Shown: positions 1 to 8,164 of the stretch, piece by piece
Layout of the letters: each line of letters starts with the position of its first letter
How positions within the stretch are numbered: the stretch's first letter is position 1
NCBI GenBank assembly: GCA_002479715.1
Contig: DLOT01000005.1
Span: 1 to 19,832, forward strand
Reading direction: 5' to 3'
Length of the DNA stretch: 19,832 nt
From: Ruminococcus sp. UBA7477
GTDB lineage: Bacteria > Bacillota > Clostridia > Oscillospirales > Ruminococcaceae
Made by a program: the position numbers and the translations under genes
Notes under the pieces: generated by a model
What the model was told of the DNA's origin: nothing
What the model saw: the letters and a program-made list of their open reading frames with translations, nothing else
The model's database searches: none

Positions 1-1161
1 TGCCATAGCACCGTTGGAATTGAGGTAATACCACTTTCCGCCGAGCAACTGCCAGCCTGTTCTCATAACGCCGTTGCTTCCGAGATAGTACCATTTTCCG
101 CAGTCCAGCTTCCAGCCCGTCTGCATTACGTCGTTGATGTACAGATACCAGCCCGAACTTTTGAGAATCCATTTTCCGTCGCTGCCGTAATCCTGCGGAG
201 CCATGGGATATGAGGAATTAAACGCTTTTGTAGTAAAGCTGCTGTCACGGGTGTGATCAGAGTCAAAGCTTTGCGGGCATTTCAAAAAGTAGTGATATTT
301 GTCGCCGCCCTGAATCATTGACGCGTCCCATGTGGCGTCGATATTGTAGTAGTAGTCGCCGATCTTAACGATATTCCAGCCGTGGGCGCCGCCTTCGCCG
401 ATGCCTGTAATATAGCGGGCGTCAACGCCAAGCTCGAGCGCCATCCTGTAAAACAGCATTGCGTAGCCTTGGCAGACGGCAGTTTTGTTCATAAGCGCCG
501 CGTAAGCCGTGTGCTTGAGCTTATAGCCTGAATTGTTAAGATTTGCAAAGTCGTAGCTGATATTTTGGGTTATGTAGTCATAAAGGCCCTTGACCTTTTC
601 GTAATCGCTTTTGTTCCAAAGGTTCAGCTTGCCGAGAACCCTGTCTATCTCCGCAGCAAGCTCAGCCTCCTGCGCTGCCGTTGTAAAAAACCGGGGCTCG
701 TATATCAGCTCGTAGTAGTAAAGCCCGTTTGAGAAGTAGTAAGCGCAGCTTCCGGAGCATTCCGCAAAGCCGCCTGAGATATAATCGCCCTCGTTGGGAA
801 CTCCTGTATGCTTAACGGCATAGTCATAAACTTCTCTCCAGACTGCGCTGTTGTCGCTGTTGTCGGTAACGAATTTGACCGAAACAGATCTCTGTCTTGA
901 GGCAAAAGCTTTTCTCAGGATTTTTGCACAGCTGTCGATGGAGCTGCTGTATTCACCGGGATCAAAGCCGTCGGAAAAGACCACGGGATATGAAACGGAG
1001 AAAACTTTGTCATCAACAATAGCTGCATTTTCACTGTATGCAGTCTTGGTATATTCCGATGTAGTGCCATCCGACCGCGCCTCGCTTGCAAACGAGGCAA
1101 ACGGAAAGGCGGTTGCGGCTATTGCCAATGCGGCTGCAAGAGAAAGAAGTCTTTTCAGCAT
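1..1161 (-). CDS. Secreted transglutaminase-like protein with cell-wall-binding repeats (3' end off the window)
   Basis: Not closed at the left edge; 387 residues are visible. Residues 1-27 are a signal peptide (MLKRLL followed by an Ala/Leu-rich core, with ASFASEA near the likely cleavage site). A transglutaminase-core domain spans about 170-290. Its Cys-His-Asp triad is visible as Cys230 in AVCQGYA, His260 in GGAHGWN and Asp275 in YNIDATWD. From about residue 328 there are aromatic repeats of the CW_binding/choline-binding type (GKWILKSSGWYLY, GKWYYLGSNG, GKWYYLNSNG) that continue past the edge. The start has AAAAGGA about 10 nt upstream. The gene begins 23 nt after the second LicD gene, so it is the last visible gene of the glycan operon. 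Inference: an exported wall-attached protease or crosslinker-like enzyme; transglutaminase-fold proteins are often peptidases, so the reaction is not known. Confidence 0.88.
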   Translation of the reverse strand, partial: MLKRLLSLAAALAIAATAFPFASFASEARSDGTTSEYTKTAYSENAAIVDDKVFSVSYPVVFSDGFDPGEYSSSIDSCAKILRKAFASRQRSVSVKFVTDNSDNSAVWREVYDYAVKHTGVPNEGDYISGGFAECSGSCAYYFSNGLYYYELIYEPRFFTTAAQEAELAAEIDRVLGKLNLWNKSDYEKVKGLYDYITQNISYDFANLNNSGYKLKHTAYAALMNKTAVCQGYAMLFYRMALELGVDARYITGIGEGGAHGWNIVKIGDYYYNIDATWDASMIQGGDKYHYFLKCPQSFDSDHTRDSSFTTKAFNSSYPMAPQDYGSDGKWILKSSGWYLYINDVMQTGWKLDCGKWYYLGSNGVMRTGWQLLGGKWYYLNSNGAMA

Positions 1162-1184
1162 ATCATCTCATCCTTTTTCTGTTT

Positions 1185-2093
1185 TTATTCGTCGCCCAGC
1201 GAGCCCTTTACCTTGTCGATAATATATTCACGGTTTCCGTCCAAAAGAACATAGATCAGATCAAGGTGATATCTTTCCTCCTCGGGCGGGAGCTGCATAT
1301 AGTCGCCGTACATATCCGTCAGCATTTTGTCCCAGCACTTGGGGATCGGGACTTCCATTCCCTCAAAGGTTGCCGTTTGCAGCGGAAAGACTTCGTCGTA
1401 TTCATAGAGATATGGGTCTGAGCAGTAGTATGTTCCGATCCTGCTTCCCGGTGTCGTTTGCGCAACCATTTTCGTGCAGACCTTATCAAGGTGCCGCCAT
1501 GGTTTGACGTAAAGCGTTCTCATAATGCCGCCGTAGCAGTTTTTTACAAATGCCTTCAGCTTATCCTTAACAGAGCCGTTTTCGGCGCAGGCTTTAAGCT
1601 TTGTCAGAGGATAACGTTTGAGAGCATAGCCGTACAGGATCTTATTATACAGCTTCCTGACCTGTTCATCGTCATCGGGAACGCGGTCGAAAAGAAAGAT
1701 GTCGCACATGGGAGAGGTGCTCCATGACTTGCCGTCTGAAATGTTTTTCCATTGTCTAACGTCCTTATAGCTTTGAATGCGGCAATCCTTTCTGTAGACC
1801 CGTCCGAACATTTTATCATGACGCTCGTCGTCGCTCCGGGCAGTTCCCAGCATACATTTGTCGCCCCATTCGGCTGCCGGAACCTTTATCAGCTTCTCGT
1901 AGTCCTCACGAAGCATACAAACATCCAGATCGTCGTCCCAAGGGACAAAGCCCTTGTGGCGTATCGTGCCGATCAAAGTGCCGTATGCGACCCAGTATTT
2001 GATGTTATGTCTTTTACATATCTCGTCAAGCTTTTGCAGGCAGACTAAATTTGCCTTCTGAAGCTCTCTTATCATGTCGCGGTCTTTTATCAT
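1185..2093 (-). CDS. LicD/fukutin-family phosphotransferase (first of two)
   Basis: LicD-family enzymes move a phospho-alcohol (phosphocholine or ribitol phosphate) from a CDP donor onto a glycan. The family signature is clear: YGTLIGTIRHKG followed by the acidic WDDDLD motif at about residues 52-57, and a C-terminal YGDYMQLPPEEER block typical of LicD proteins. Length is 302 aa, which is normal. I chose the ATG at 2093 because GGAG lies 10 nt before it. A GTG at 2102 would overlap the upstream stop, but that same GGAG would then sit only 1 nt away. The gene follows the SDR gene by 5 nt and precedes the transglutaminase gene by 23 nt. No LicA/B/C choline uptake or activation genes are visible, so the transferred group may be ribitol or glycerol phosphate rather than choline. 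Confidence 0.92.
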   Translation of the reverse strand: MIKDRDMIRELQKANLVCLQKLDEICKRHNIKYWVAYGTLIGTIRHKGFVPWDDDLDVCMLREDYEKLIKVPAAEWGDKCMLGTARSDDERHDKMFGRVYRKDCRIQSYKDVRQWKNISDGKSWSTSPMCDIFLFDRVPDDDEQVRKLYNKILYGYALKRYPLTKLKACAENGSVKDKLKAFVKNCYGGIMRTLYVKPWRHLDKVCTKMVAQTTPGSRIGTYYCSDPYLYEYDEVFPLQTATFEGMEVPIPKCWDKMLTDMYGDYMQLPPEEERYHLDLIYVLLDGNREYIIDKVKGSLGDE

Positions 2094-2098
2094 TGTAT

Positions 2099-3187
2099 TC
2101 ACACTCCGGTAAAGCTCATGCTTTTTATCATTCTGCGGTAGGCGTCCTCAAGCCCGATATGCGGCCGCCAGCCCAGAGCGCGCAGCTTAGCCGAATTAAG
2201 CTTCATTTTGGTGTCGGCGGCATATCCATAGGTGTTTTCCTGCGGAATGTCAAACACCACCGAAATGTCCTTTTCCGCGATCTTCTCGCAGACGGTTCTG
2301 GCCATATCGGCAATAGTCGTGTGCGCATCCTCGTTTGCAACGTTATAAGCGCCGCCGTTCTCGCCTTTGAGCAGGATGGTCAGTATTCCTCTGACCGTGT
2401 CGGCGGTGTAGCAATAGTTGCCCTCCGAAAGGCCTTTTGTGTGCAGAACGATATCCTCGCCCTTAACGGCGCTTCTTGCAAACTGTGCGAAAACCCTGTT
2501 CTCTCCCTCAAGTATCCCGGCGCCGAAGGTCTGGGCTAGTCTTGCAATCTTGACGTTCAGACCGAACTGCGACCTGTAGGCCTGACACATATTTTCGCAA
2601 AGCCGCTTGCTTTCGGGATAGTTGCTCCTGATGCTGAGCGGGTCGATAAACCCTAGCATCGTTTCGTCAACATAGGGCGAGACGCCGTTAGTTGCTTCAA
2701 ACGATCCGTAGACCTCCATCGACGAGATATACACAAAGCCCTTTGAGTTTTTGTATACGGCAAGATCAAGCATATTTTCCGTGCCGTTGACCGAGGTCTT
2801 TAGCGTGTCCACAGGTCTTGTCACCATAAGCTTTGAAGCGGTGATGCTGGCTGAGTGGATAATGTAGTCAACATTCATATCCTCGGGAATATACTCCCTG
2901 AAGCTGTCGCATACATCTCCTTTAACGATATTTATATCGCTTCTGTCCGCCAACTCTCCCAAGATTTTTTTTGCCTTTTCGGGGTTTCTTACAGGCAGGA
3001 TCAATCTGATGCCGCAGTCCTGAACTCTGTTGCAGCAGGCGACAGTCTTGACAAGCTGTGAGCCGACAAGCCCTGTCGCTCCTGTAATCAGAACTGTCGA
3101 GCCGCTTATTTCTTTCAAGGAAAGCTCCCTTGCCGTTTGTTCAAGATCCTCCTGTAAAACCGGATCATTTTTGCTTTCGATAATCAT
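2099..3187 (-). CDS. NAD(P)-dependent epimerase/dehydratase (extended SDR)
   Basis: A 362-aa extended short-chain dehydrogenase. The Rossmann motif TGATGLVG is at residues 35-42, a serine-containing ISSMEVYG strand is near 154-161, and the catalytic YPESK (Tyr190, Lys194) follows. This layout is that of nucleotide-sugar 4,6-dehydratases, epimerases and UDP-glucuronate decarboxylases. Residues 1-30 form an unusual charged leader before the Rossmann fold. It lies inside the glycan operon, between the polymerase-like gene and a LicD gene, so it probably makes or modifies an activated sugar or polyol for the same polymer. A reductase role feeding the TarI-like cytidylyltransferase is possible but not shown. 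The ribosome binding site is weak (GCAGAAGA just before ATG), and a perfect hairpin lies upstream. Confidence 0.88.
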   Translation of the reverse strand: MIIESKNDPVLQEDLEQTARELSLKEISGSTVLITGATGLVGSQLVKTVACCNRVQDCGIRLILPVRNPEKAKKILGELADRSDINIVKGDVCDSFREYIPEDMNVDYIIHSASITASKLMVTRPVDTLKTSVNGTENMLDLAVYKNSKGFVYISSMEVYGSFEATNGVSPYVDETMLGFIDPLSIRSNYPESKRLCENMCQAYRSQFGLNVKIARLAQTFGAGILEGENRVFAQFARSAVKGEDIVLHTKGLSEGNYCYTADTVRGILTILLKGENGGAYNVANEDAHTTIADMARTVCEKIAEKDISVVFDIPQENTYGYAADTKMKLNSAKLRALGWRPHIGLEDAYRRMIKSMSFTGV

Positions 3188-3222
3188 TCTTCTGCTCTCT
3201 TTCGTGTATTTATTATAAGCAG

Positions 3223-3246
3223 ACCCAAAGCGATGATGCTTTGGGT
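3223..3246 (-). other. Perfect 9-bp inverted repeat in the polymerase-SDR gap
   Basis: ACCCAAAGC, a 6-nt loop and GCTTTGGGT form a perfect stem in the 72-nt gap after the polymerase-like gene. No U-run follows on the minus strand (the next bases are CTGCTTATAATAAAT), so it does not look like an intrinsic terminator. It may be an RNA-stability or processing hairpin. The TATAAT just downstream could be an internal -10 box, but no matching -35 is visible. Confidence 0.5.
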
Positions 3247-3259
3247 ACAGAGTAACACC

Positions 3260-4633
3260 TCACTCTTTTTCCTCGCGGAGCTTCAGAGCGGCGAAGCTTT
3301 GCATTGAAAATGAGGTGAAGTTATTGAATATTTTATATATGCCATATGAGATTACCATCATCATAAGGAAGGAGTCGTGGAAAAGCGTCGTGGCGAAAAG
3401 AAGAAAGAACGAGACCGCACAGAGAAGATGCTCAATGTGCTTCTTACAGCCTTTCACCCAGCCGAGTATTCCCGCCGCGTAAACAGAGAAAAGCAAAAGT
3501 CCCCCCTGCGACAAAACGACAAACATGGCATTTGAAAAGCCGAGGTTTTTTCTGATGGACATATCATAGTAGCTTTTGAGCGACTCTATGTTATTGTAGC
3601 CGTGGCCGATAAGCGGCGCGTCTTTCCATGAAAGAAATCCCGCAATGTAGTCATCCAGACGGATAGCCCACGAATCGCTTCCCAATTTTTTTGACATAAA
3701 GAAGAACACGGTAACTCCGGACAAAGCCATGACAGAGGCAATGATGAGTCTTTGAAGTTCACGGTTGTTCTTAGTTACTGCAAGCACCCATATCAGCAGC
3801 TTCAGAGCGCAGAGCATGATGCACATAATTATGCCGGTTGTAGTCAGGGTTGAAACGATCACCGAAACGAGAATAAGGCAGCGGCCGAACGAAAAATCGC
3901 TGCCGAGCTTTTTTACGATGCGATATTTTTTTCCGTCGAAACGTATTCTGGCATGAACTGCCGTGCGGCTGACGGGGCGGATAAACAGCTCGATAACAAG
4001 CGCCACCAGCAGACACAGGTTATACATCGGGCCTTCAACGAAAAAAAACTGGTTTCTGAAGATTGATACTCCCGCAAGCTCGATAGTCTGCCTTTTGGTC
4101 AGCAGCCACAGATACATTGGATAGTCGTATTCGGTGCCCCAGTAAACGTTGACATAATTTGTGATAGGAACTACATCTAATATAGCCGCAAAAAACCACA
4201 GCAGGACCGACAGAATGCCCATAATTATCATAAGGTTCTCGTAGGCGATAAATACTTCTGTTGACTTTTTCTCCTTGGCAAGCGCCATAAAAATCAGGAC
4301 CGCCAGCGGTATAAACATGATGAATCTGAGCGTATAGCTTTTCATATGTCCTAAGCTGACATTCAATACCGCATAAAGCAGCACTATTGCCGCATAGGGG
4401 ATCATCGAGACGCACCAGTTGTTGAAAATAACCTTGTCTATTTTTTTCCACAAAGTCAGAAGCAGCAGCCCTTCAAAGCCCATAACAAAAATCGAAAGTC
4501 TGTAGTGGGCGCTTGACAGGCTGTAAACAGTATTGCAGTCAAAAATAATGAATGCGGTAAACAGGTATATCAGCTTGCTTGTCAAGCTGTCTTTATTCAG
4601 CTTTTCGAGTAAGCTGTCAAGCCTGTCTTGCAT
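3260..4633 (-). CDS. Polytopic membrane protein, Wzy-like polymerase or O-antigen-ligase family
   Basis: A 457-aa, strongly hydrophobic protein with roughly ten or more membrane segments, a longer soluble loop near residues 210-240 rich in Arg/Lys, and a GHGYNN motif in a late extracytoplasmic loop. This is the usual architecture of O-antigen polymerases and ligases, which join lipid-linked repeat units outside the membrane. Sequence alone cannot separate a Wzy polymerase from a ligase. The position among glycosyltransferases, with a flippase gene nearby, favours polymerase. AAAGGAG lies about 10 nt before the ATG, 44 nt after the cytidylyltransferase stop. The C-terminus is short and charged. 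Confidence 0.82.
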   Translation of the reverse strand: MQDRLDSLLEKLNKDSLTSKLIYLFTAFIIFDCNTVYSLSSAHYRLSIFVMGFEGLLLLTLWKKIDKVIFNNWCVSMIPYAAIVLLYAVLNVSLGHMKSYTLRFIMFIPLAVLIFMALAKEKKSTEVFIAYENLMIIMGILSVLLWFFAAILDVVPITNYVNVYWGTEYDYPMYLWLLTKRQTIELAGVSIFRNQFFFVEGPMYNLCLLVALVIELFIRPVSRTAVHARIRFDGKKYRIVKKLGSDFSFGRCLILVSVIVSTLTTTGIIMCIMLCALKLLIWVLAVTKNNRELQRLIIASVMALSGVTVFFFMSKKLGSDSWAIRLDDYIAGFLSWKDAPLIGHGYNNIESLKSYYDMSIRKNLGFSNAMFVVLSQGGLLLFSVYAAGILGWVKGCKKHIEHLLCAVSFFLLFATTLFHDSFLMMMVISYGIYKIFNNFTSFSMQSFAALKLREEKE

Positions 4634-4677
4634 ACGGGATATGCTCCTTTCATTGTTATTTGACTGCCGGGGATAAA

Positions 4678-5406
4678 TTATTCGTCAAGATCGTAGATCT
4701 GAGAGTTTTCGCGGGCGTCAAGGATAGCACGCATAATATAGAAGTCGTCAGGCGTAGTTATCTTCAGGTTTTCCTGAGGTCCGTCGATAAGATACAGCTT
4801 GGTTCCGTAATGCTGCATCATTGTGCAGGAGTCGATAAAGCTGTCGATGTTGTCTTCGAGAGCCTTGTTGTGAACGGCGAGTATATCGTCGAGCCAAAAG
4901 CTCTGAGGCGCTCTGGCAAGGCGTGAGCGGCTTCTGTCGGGAATATAGTCGATCATATTGTTATCGTCGATTATCATGACCGTTTCCTTGGCGGGAACGC
5001 TTGTGATCGCACTGCCGTATTCTTTGACAGCCGAGATATTGTCGTTTATGGTCTTTTGCGTGATCATCGGGCGAACACCGTCGTGTATCAGAACTATGCT
5101 CTTTTCGTTGCCGGCGATCTTTTTTGCCTCGCAAAGACCGTTGTAAATTGAAAGCTGACCTGTCGCGCCGCCCGGAACGACTCCCTTGACCTTAGTGATG
5201 TTATATTCCGCGATAAGCTTGTTCAGATGGTCCATCCAGTCGCTGACGCAGGAAACCACGATAGCGTCTATCTGCGGATTTTTCTCAAACAGCTCAAGGG
5301 TATAGATTATTATCGGCTTACCGTGCAAAAGCAAAAACTGCTTAGGCTTGGCCTTACTCTGCATTCTCGAGCCGACTCCTCCTGCAAAAATAACTCCTAT
5401 GTTCAT
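4678..5406 (-). CDS. IspD/TarI-family cytidylyltransferase (probably polyol-phosphate type)
   Basis: A 242-aa enzyme of the IspD/TarI family, which transfers CMP from CTP to a phosphorylated alcohol. The nucleotide loop is FAGGVGSRM at 7-15, followed by PKQF (21-24). HDGVRP is at 108-113, and KITTPDDF near the C-terminus is the family's closing motif. The RAPQSF block and the glycan-operon setting look more like TarI (ribitol-5-phosphate cytidylyltransferase) than housekeeping IspD, but this is inference. The product would be the CDP-alcohol used by the two LicD proteins and/or the CDP-alcohol phosphotransferase-type enzyme of this operon. There is no TarJ-type dehydrogenase next to it; the only reductase-like gene is the extended SDR. 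GAGGAG is 8 nt before ATG. Confidence 0.88.
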   Translation of the reverse strand: MNIGVIFAGGVGSRMQSKAKPKQFLLLHGKPIIIYTLELFEKNPQIDAIVVSCVSDWMDHLNKLIAEYNITKVKGVVPGGATGQLSIYNGLCEAKKIAGNEKSIVLIHDGVRPMITQKTINDNISAVKEYGSAITSVPAKETVMIIDDNNMIDYIPDRSRSRLARAPQSFWLDDILAVHNKALEDNIDSFIDSCTMMQHYGTKLYLIDGPQENLKITTPDDFYIMRAILDARENSQIYDLDE

Positions 5407-5441
5407 AGTGTCTTCTCCTCGTTTCGTTTTTCGCGGCGGTA

Positions 5442-6539
5442 TTATTTGTCTGTCCGCCTGTATGTCTCCGTTATTTTCTTCACCGCAAGTTTGGTAAAAT
5501 GTCCGCTTCTCAGAAAAGCCGACATTTTTTCTGCGCCTGCTTTCAGTTCATCGTATTCGCTCTTCTGCATATTTTTCAAAACTTCTCCGATCTCTCCGAG
5601 GCTTGAAACGGTTATTCCGCAGCGGTGTTTTTCAATAAACTCCGCAAGAGCCGCGTTTTTCCATATTATGACCGGCATACCTGCCGCAAGATAGAGCGAG
5701 GTCTTGTGCGGATTGTTTATCCTGAGATATTCTCCGTATACTCCGGAGCAGGTTTCGGCGGATTCTCCGTCCCAGACAAGCCCGAAGCTTCCTTGCATTT
5801 CAAAGGGAAGTCTGTCAGGAGGAAATGAGCCGAGGTAATCGACATTTTCCTGCTTTTCTCCCTCGTAGCCGACGCCGTAGAGATTGAAGCAGCAGCTTTT
5901 CGGAAGCTCATAGGCATATTTAGCCTTGTGAGGCTTCAGCGCCCCCGCGATAATGACCGGCAGATCCATTGTGAAATTGTCGCTGCAAAAATCGTCTTCA
6001 AAGTCGGGTATCAGGTAATCGAAGATCCCGAGGGAAACGATCTTTTTCTTATTTATGCCCATCTGCGACAAAAACTCGCGCATATTCGGGTTATGGGCGA
6101 TAACTGCGCTTCCTGCCTTCAGGACGCTTCTTTCCTCGAGATTCAGCCTTATTTTCTTTTTCAGCGAAACGTCATCTCTGTGCGCCGTGCGGAGTATCTC
6201 AAGATCATGAATGAGCAGGATCACCCGTGCTCCTCTGCCGATGACCTTTTTGACTGCGCCGACAAAGAAAACCGTGTGGTTTATTATCGGGAACTGAACA
6301 ACAAGGAAGTCACCCTTCTGAACGCAGGAGAGCGCCTTGTCCCAGACATTTTTGATTTCGATATGCTGGCAGAGGCTTTTGAGTGCGCCGCTTTCTTTTC
6401 TTTCCTCAGGACTTATCCCGACAGTTATAGCTTTTCCTCCTGCCGAGTCGAGTATGGCTTCAACATCGTCGCGGGCTTTTACTCCGGCAGTCCGCTGAAC
6501 TCCTGCCTCTTCCTGAACCTCTCTTATATAATAAAGCAT
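5442..6539 (-). CDS. GT-B glycosyltransferase, galactofuranosyltransferase/Gtf3-like
   Basis: A 365-aa cytosolic GT-B type protein. The N-terminal half contains LLIHDLEILR (about residues 123-132), typical of the family that includes bacterial galactofuranosyltransferases and streptococcal Gtf3. The C-terminal donor-binding half has NNPHKTSLYLAAGMPVIIW followed by AALAEFI and GITVSSL, again matching that family. It probably adds one sugar to the lipid-linked repeat unit; donor and linkage cannot be read from sequence. The ribosome binding site AAAGGA lies about 9 nt before ATG, 24 nt after the upstream LicD gene. The family call rests on remembered motifs, so the exact subfamily is uncertain. 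Confidence 0.78.
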   Translation of the reverse strand: MLYYIREVQEEAGVQRTAGVKARDDVEAILDSAGGKAITVGISPEERKESGALKSLCQHIEIKNVWDKALSCVQKGDFLVVQFPIINHTVFFVGAVKKVIGRGARVILLIHDLEILRTAHRDDVSLKKKIRLNLEERSVLKAGSAVIAHNPNMREFLSQMGINKKKIVSLGIFDYLIPDFEDDFCSDNFTMDLPVIIAGALKPHKAKYAYELPKSCCFNLYGVGYEGEKQENVDYLGSFPPDRLPFEMQGSFGLVWDGESAETCSGVYGEYLRINNPHKTSLYLAAGMPVIIWKNAALAEFIEKHRCGITVSSLGEIGEVLKNMQKSEYDELKAGAEKMSAFLRSGHFTKLAVKKITETYRRTDK

Positions 6540-6563
6540 ATTATCATTTCCTTTAAACTGCGG

Positions 6564-7379
6564 TCATTTGTCCGCAAATATCCTCATCGGGTGAGCGACG
6601 CGCTTTTCCTCGGGCGGCAGCTGCATATAGTCGCCGTAGAGCCGCTTGAGATAAAAGTCATAGCACATCGGGGCGTTAACGGAGAGTCCTTCAAATTCAA
6701 CATTGACAGCCGGCAGATATTTGCTTTTCGGCATTGCCTCCTGCGGGCCGTAGCCCATAGCGATACCGCCGATCTTTCCGCATCTGTCAAAGTCGTATTT
6801 AAGGCAAAGCCTGTTTATATACTTCAAAATTCTTTTTCTTCCGATAAGGTTCACGGCAGGCTTCAGCACATATTTCGACGCTGTTTTCAGTCTGGTTGTT
6901 CCTTTTCCCAAAGTCGCTCTGCTTATTTTAAGCATTCTTCTTGCGATCAGGCTTTTCCTGAACACCGTCTTTATCTCTTTTTCGCTGTCAGGCAGACCGT
7001 CCAGCGGCAGAATGTCGATCCACAGATGCTTTTCGGTCTCGTCGTAGCAATACTCCTTGTCGATCGAAAATCTTGTATCAAATATCTTGCAGAACGGGTA
7101 GTTCAGGTTTCCGGCTTCGTAAGAAGAAACTGAGATGTGTTTTTCAAAAAGCTCGCTGTGATCGAGCCTAACGAATTTCATATAGTCGGGCCGCGGCATA
7201 AGAATGTCAATGTCGTCGTCCCAAGGTATAAATCCCTTATGGCGGACAGCCCCCAGGAGCGTTCCGCCGGCGAGATAATATCGTAGCTTCTTTGCTTCGC
7301 AAACGTTTACAAAAGTCTTGAGCATATCAAGCTCATACTTATGTATCTCGTCGAGTGTAAGAAGTCTGCGTCCGTTCAA
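6564..7379 (-). CDS. LicD/fukutin-family phosphotransferase (second of two, TTG start)
   Basis: A 271-aa LicD-family enzyme with GGTLLGAVRHKGFIPWDDD (38-56), the acidic WDDDID at 53-58, and a C-terminal YGDYMQLPPEEKR block. It shares these landmarks with the other LicD of the operon but differs elsewhere, so the two are paralogs that may act on different acceptor sugars. Pneumococcus likewise uses two LicD proteins on one teichoic acid repeat. The start is TTG: it overlaps the upstream stop in a TTGA overlap, and a strong AGGAGG sits 8 nt before it. The next in-frame ATG (residue 19) would cut into the N-terminal helix seen in LicD proteins. Tight coupling to the CDP-alcohol enzyme suggests both use the same CDP-linked donor. 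Confidence 0.92.
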   Translation of the reverse strand: MNGRRLLTLDEIHKYELDMLKTFVNVCEAKKLRYYLAGGTLLGAVRHKGFIPWDDDIDILMPRPDYMKFVRLDHSELFEKHISVSSYEAGNLNYPFCKIFDTRFSIDKEYCYDETEKHLWIDILPLDGLPDSEKEIKTVFRKSLIARRMLKISRATLGKGTTRLKTASKYVLKPAVNLIGRKRILKYINRLCLKYDFDRCGKIGGIAMGYGPQEAMPKSKYLPAVNVEFEGLSVNAPMCYDFYLKRLYGDYMQLPPEEKRVAHPMRIFADK

Positions 7380-8107
7380 TCCTCAAGCCTCCTCATAACA
7401 GAATACAGAGAGGCTGCCCCGAAAAGGAGCATAACAAAGAAATAGCCGATAACAAAGATGTTGGTCAGCCTGAATATGATAGCGATTAAAAGAAGAAGCC
7501 CTGCGAGCCCGTTGACCGAGGTTATATTGACCGCAAGTATCTTAGCCGGTCCGAATGAGGTCCTGTCCTTCATAACGCTGGCAGCGCCGGCGCCGTAGAC
7601 CGCCTGCTTTTTCTGTGTTGCAAGTCTGGGCAGGATTTCGCACAGTGAGGCGATCGCTCCCATTATTATATAAGCCGAGGAGTCAAGAAAATCAATGCTC
7701 ACAAGCGGGCATTCCTTTGAGGCGACGATACCCGCTCCTAGAAAAAACACCGCCATAGCCGCATAGCCGCCCACAGCGTCCCACAGATCTCCCGATCTGG
7801 TGCATTTGCCGCGGTAACGAGCCAGATTGCCGTCGATGCCGTCGCATATATTCCAGATCCAGATCCCCAGATATCCGAGCAGAGCGCCCGTCATTCCCGG
7901 TACAAAAATAAAGCACCCGAGAGCTGCCAAACAGGCATAAAAAGACACAATGGTAACTCCTGTGGCAGAAACGGGCGTATTCATAAGAAAAATCGAGATC
8001 AAATCACAAATAGGGCGCCAGAGATAGTAGCTTACGACGTCCATTTTAACATATTTTCTTTTGTATTCGGGAAGCGTTTTACTGTGAAGCTCCTTGAATG
8101 TAATCAT
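7376..8107 (-). CDS. CDP-alcohol phosphatidyltransferase-family membrane protein with altered fourth Asp
   Basis: A 243-aa multi-pass membrane protein. The family signature DxxDGxxAR(x8)GxxxDxxxD is present as D89GIDGNLAR97, Gly106 and Asp110, but the fourth aspartate position (114) is Gly (WDAVGGY). These enzymes swap CMP of a CDP-alcohol for another alcohol, forming a phosphodiester at the membrane. The fourth Asp is regarded as the catalytic base, so this is either a divergent subfamily or a changed activity. GGAGG lies 8 nt before ATG; the stop overlaps the LicD start by 4 nt. With a TarI-like enzyme in the same operon, a substrate other than CDP-diacylglycerol is plausible, for example a CDP-polyol. 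Housekeeping phospholipid synthesis seems unlikely here. Confidence 0.85.
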   Translation of the reverse strand: MITFKELHSKTLPEYKRKYVKMDVVSYYLWRPICDLISIFLMNTPVSATGVTIVSFYACLAALGCFIFVPGMTGALLGYLGIWIWNICDGIDGNLARYRGKCTRSGDLWDAVGGYAAMAVFFLGAGIVASKECPLVSIDFLDSSAYIIMGAIASLCEILPRLATQKKQAVYGAGAASVMKDRTSFGPAKILAVNITSVNGLAGLLLLIAIIFRLTNIFVIGYFFVMLLFGAASLYSVMRRLED

Positions 8108-8164
8108 AACAAAGTCCTCCGTACAAAGCTGTAAGCAGTCAGAATATAACCAATGAACCGAGGA

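Noticed and set aside
1..180. WYYL repeats as proof of choline binding
   Set aside because: The repeats belong to a broad wall-binding family common in Clostridia; choline-contacting residues cannot be confirmed from two to three visible repeats, and no choline genes are in the window.
2094..2102. GTG start for the first LicD gene at 2102
   Set aside because: The only GGAG upstream would be 1 nt from this GTG but 10 nt from the ATG at 2093, so the ATG is favoured.
5928..7133. 401-residue open frame on the plus strand
   Set aside because: It lies antisense to the glycosyltransferase and LicD genes, which have clear motifs and ribosome sites. Its translation shows no recognisable domain.
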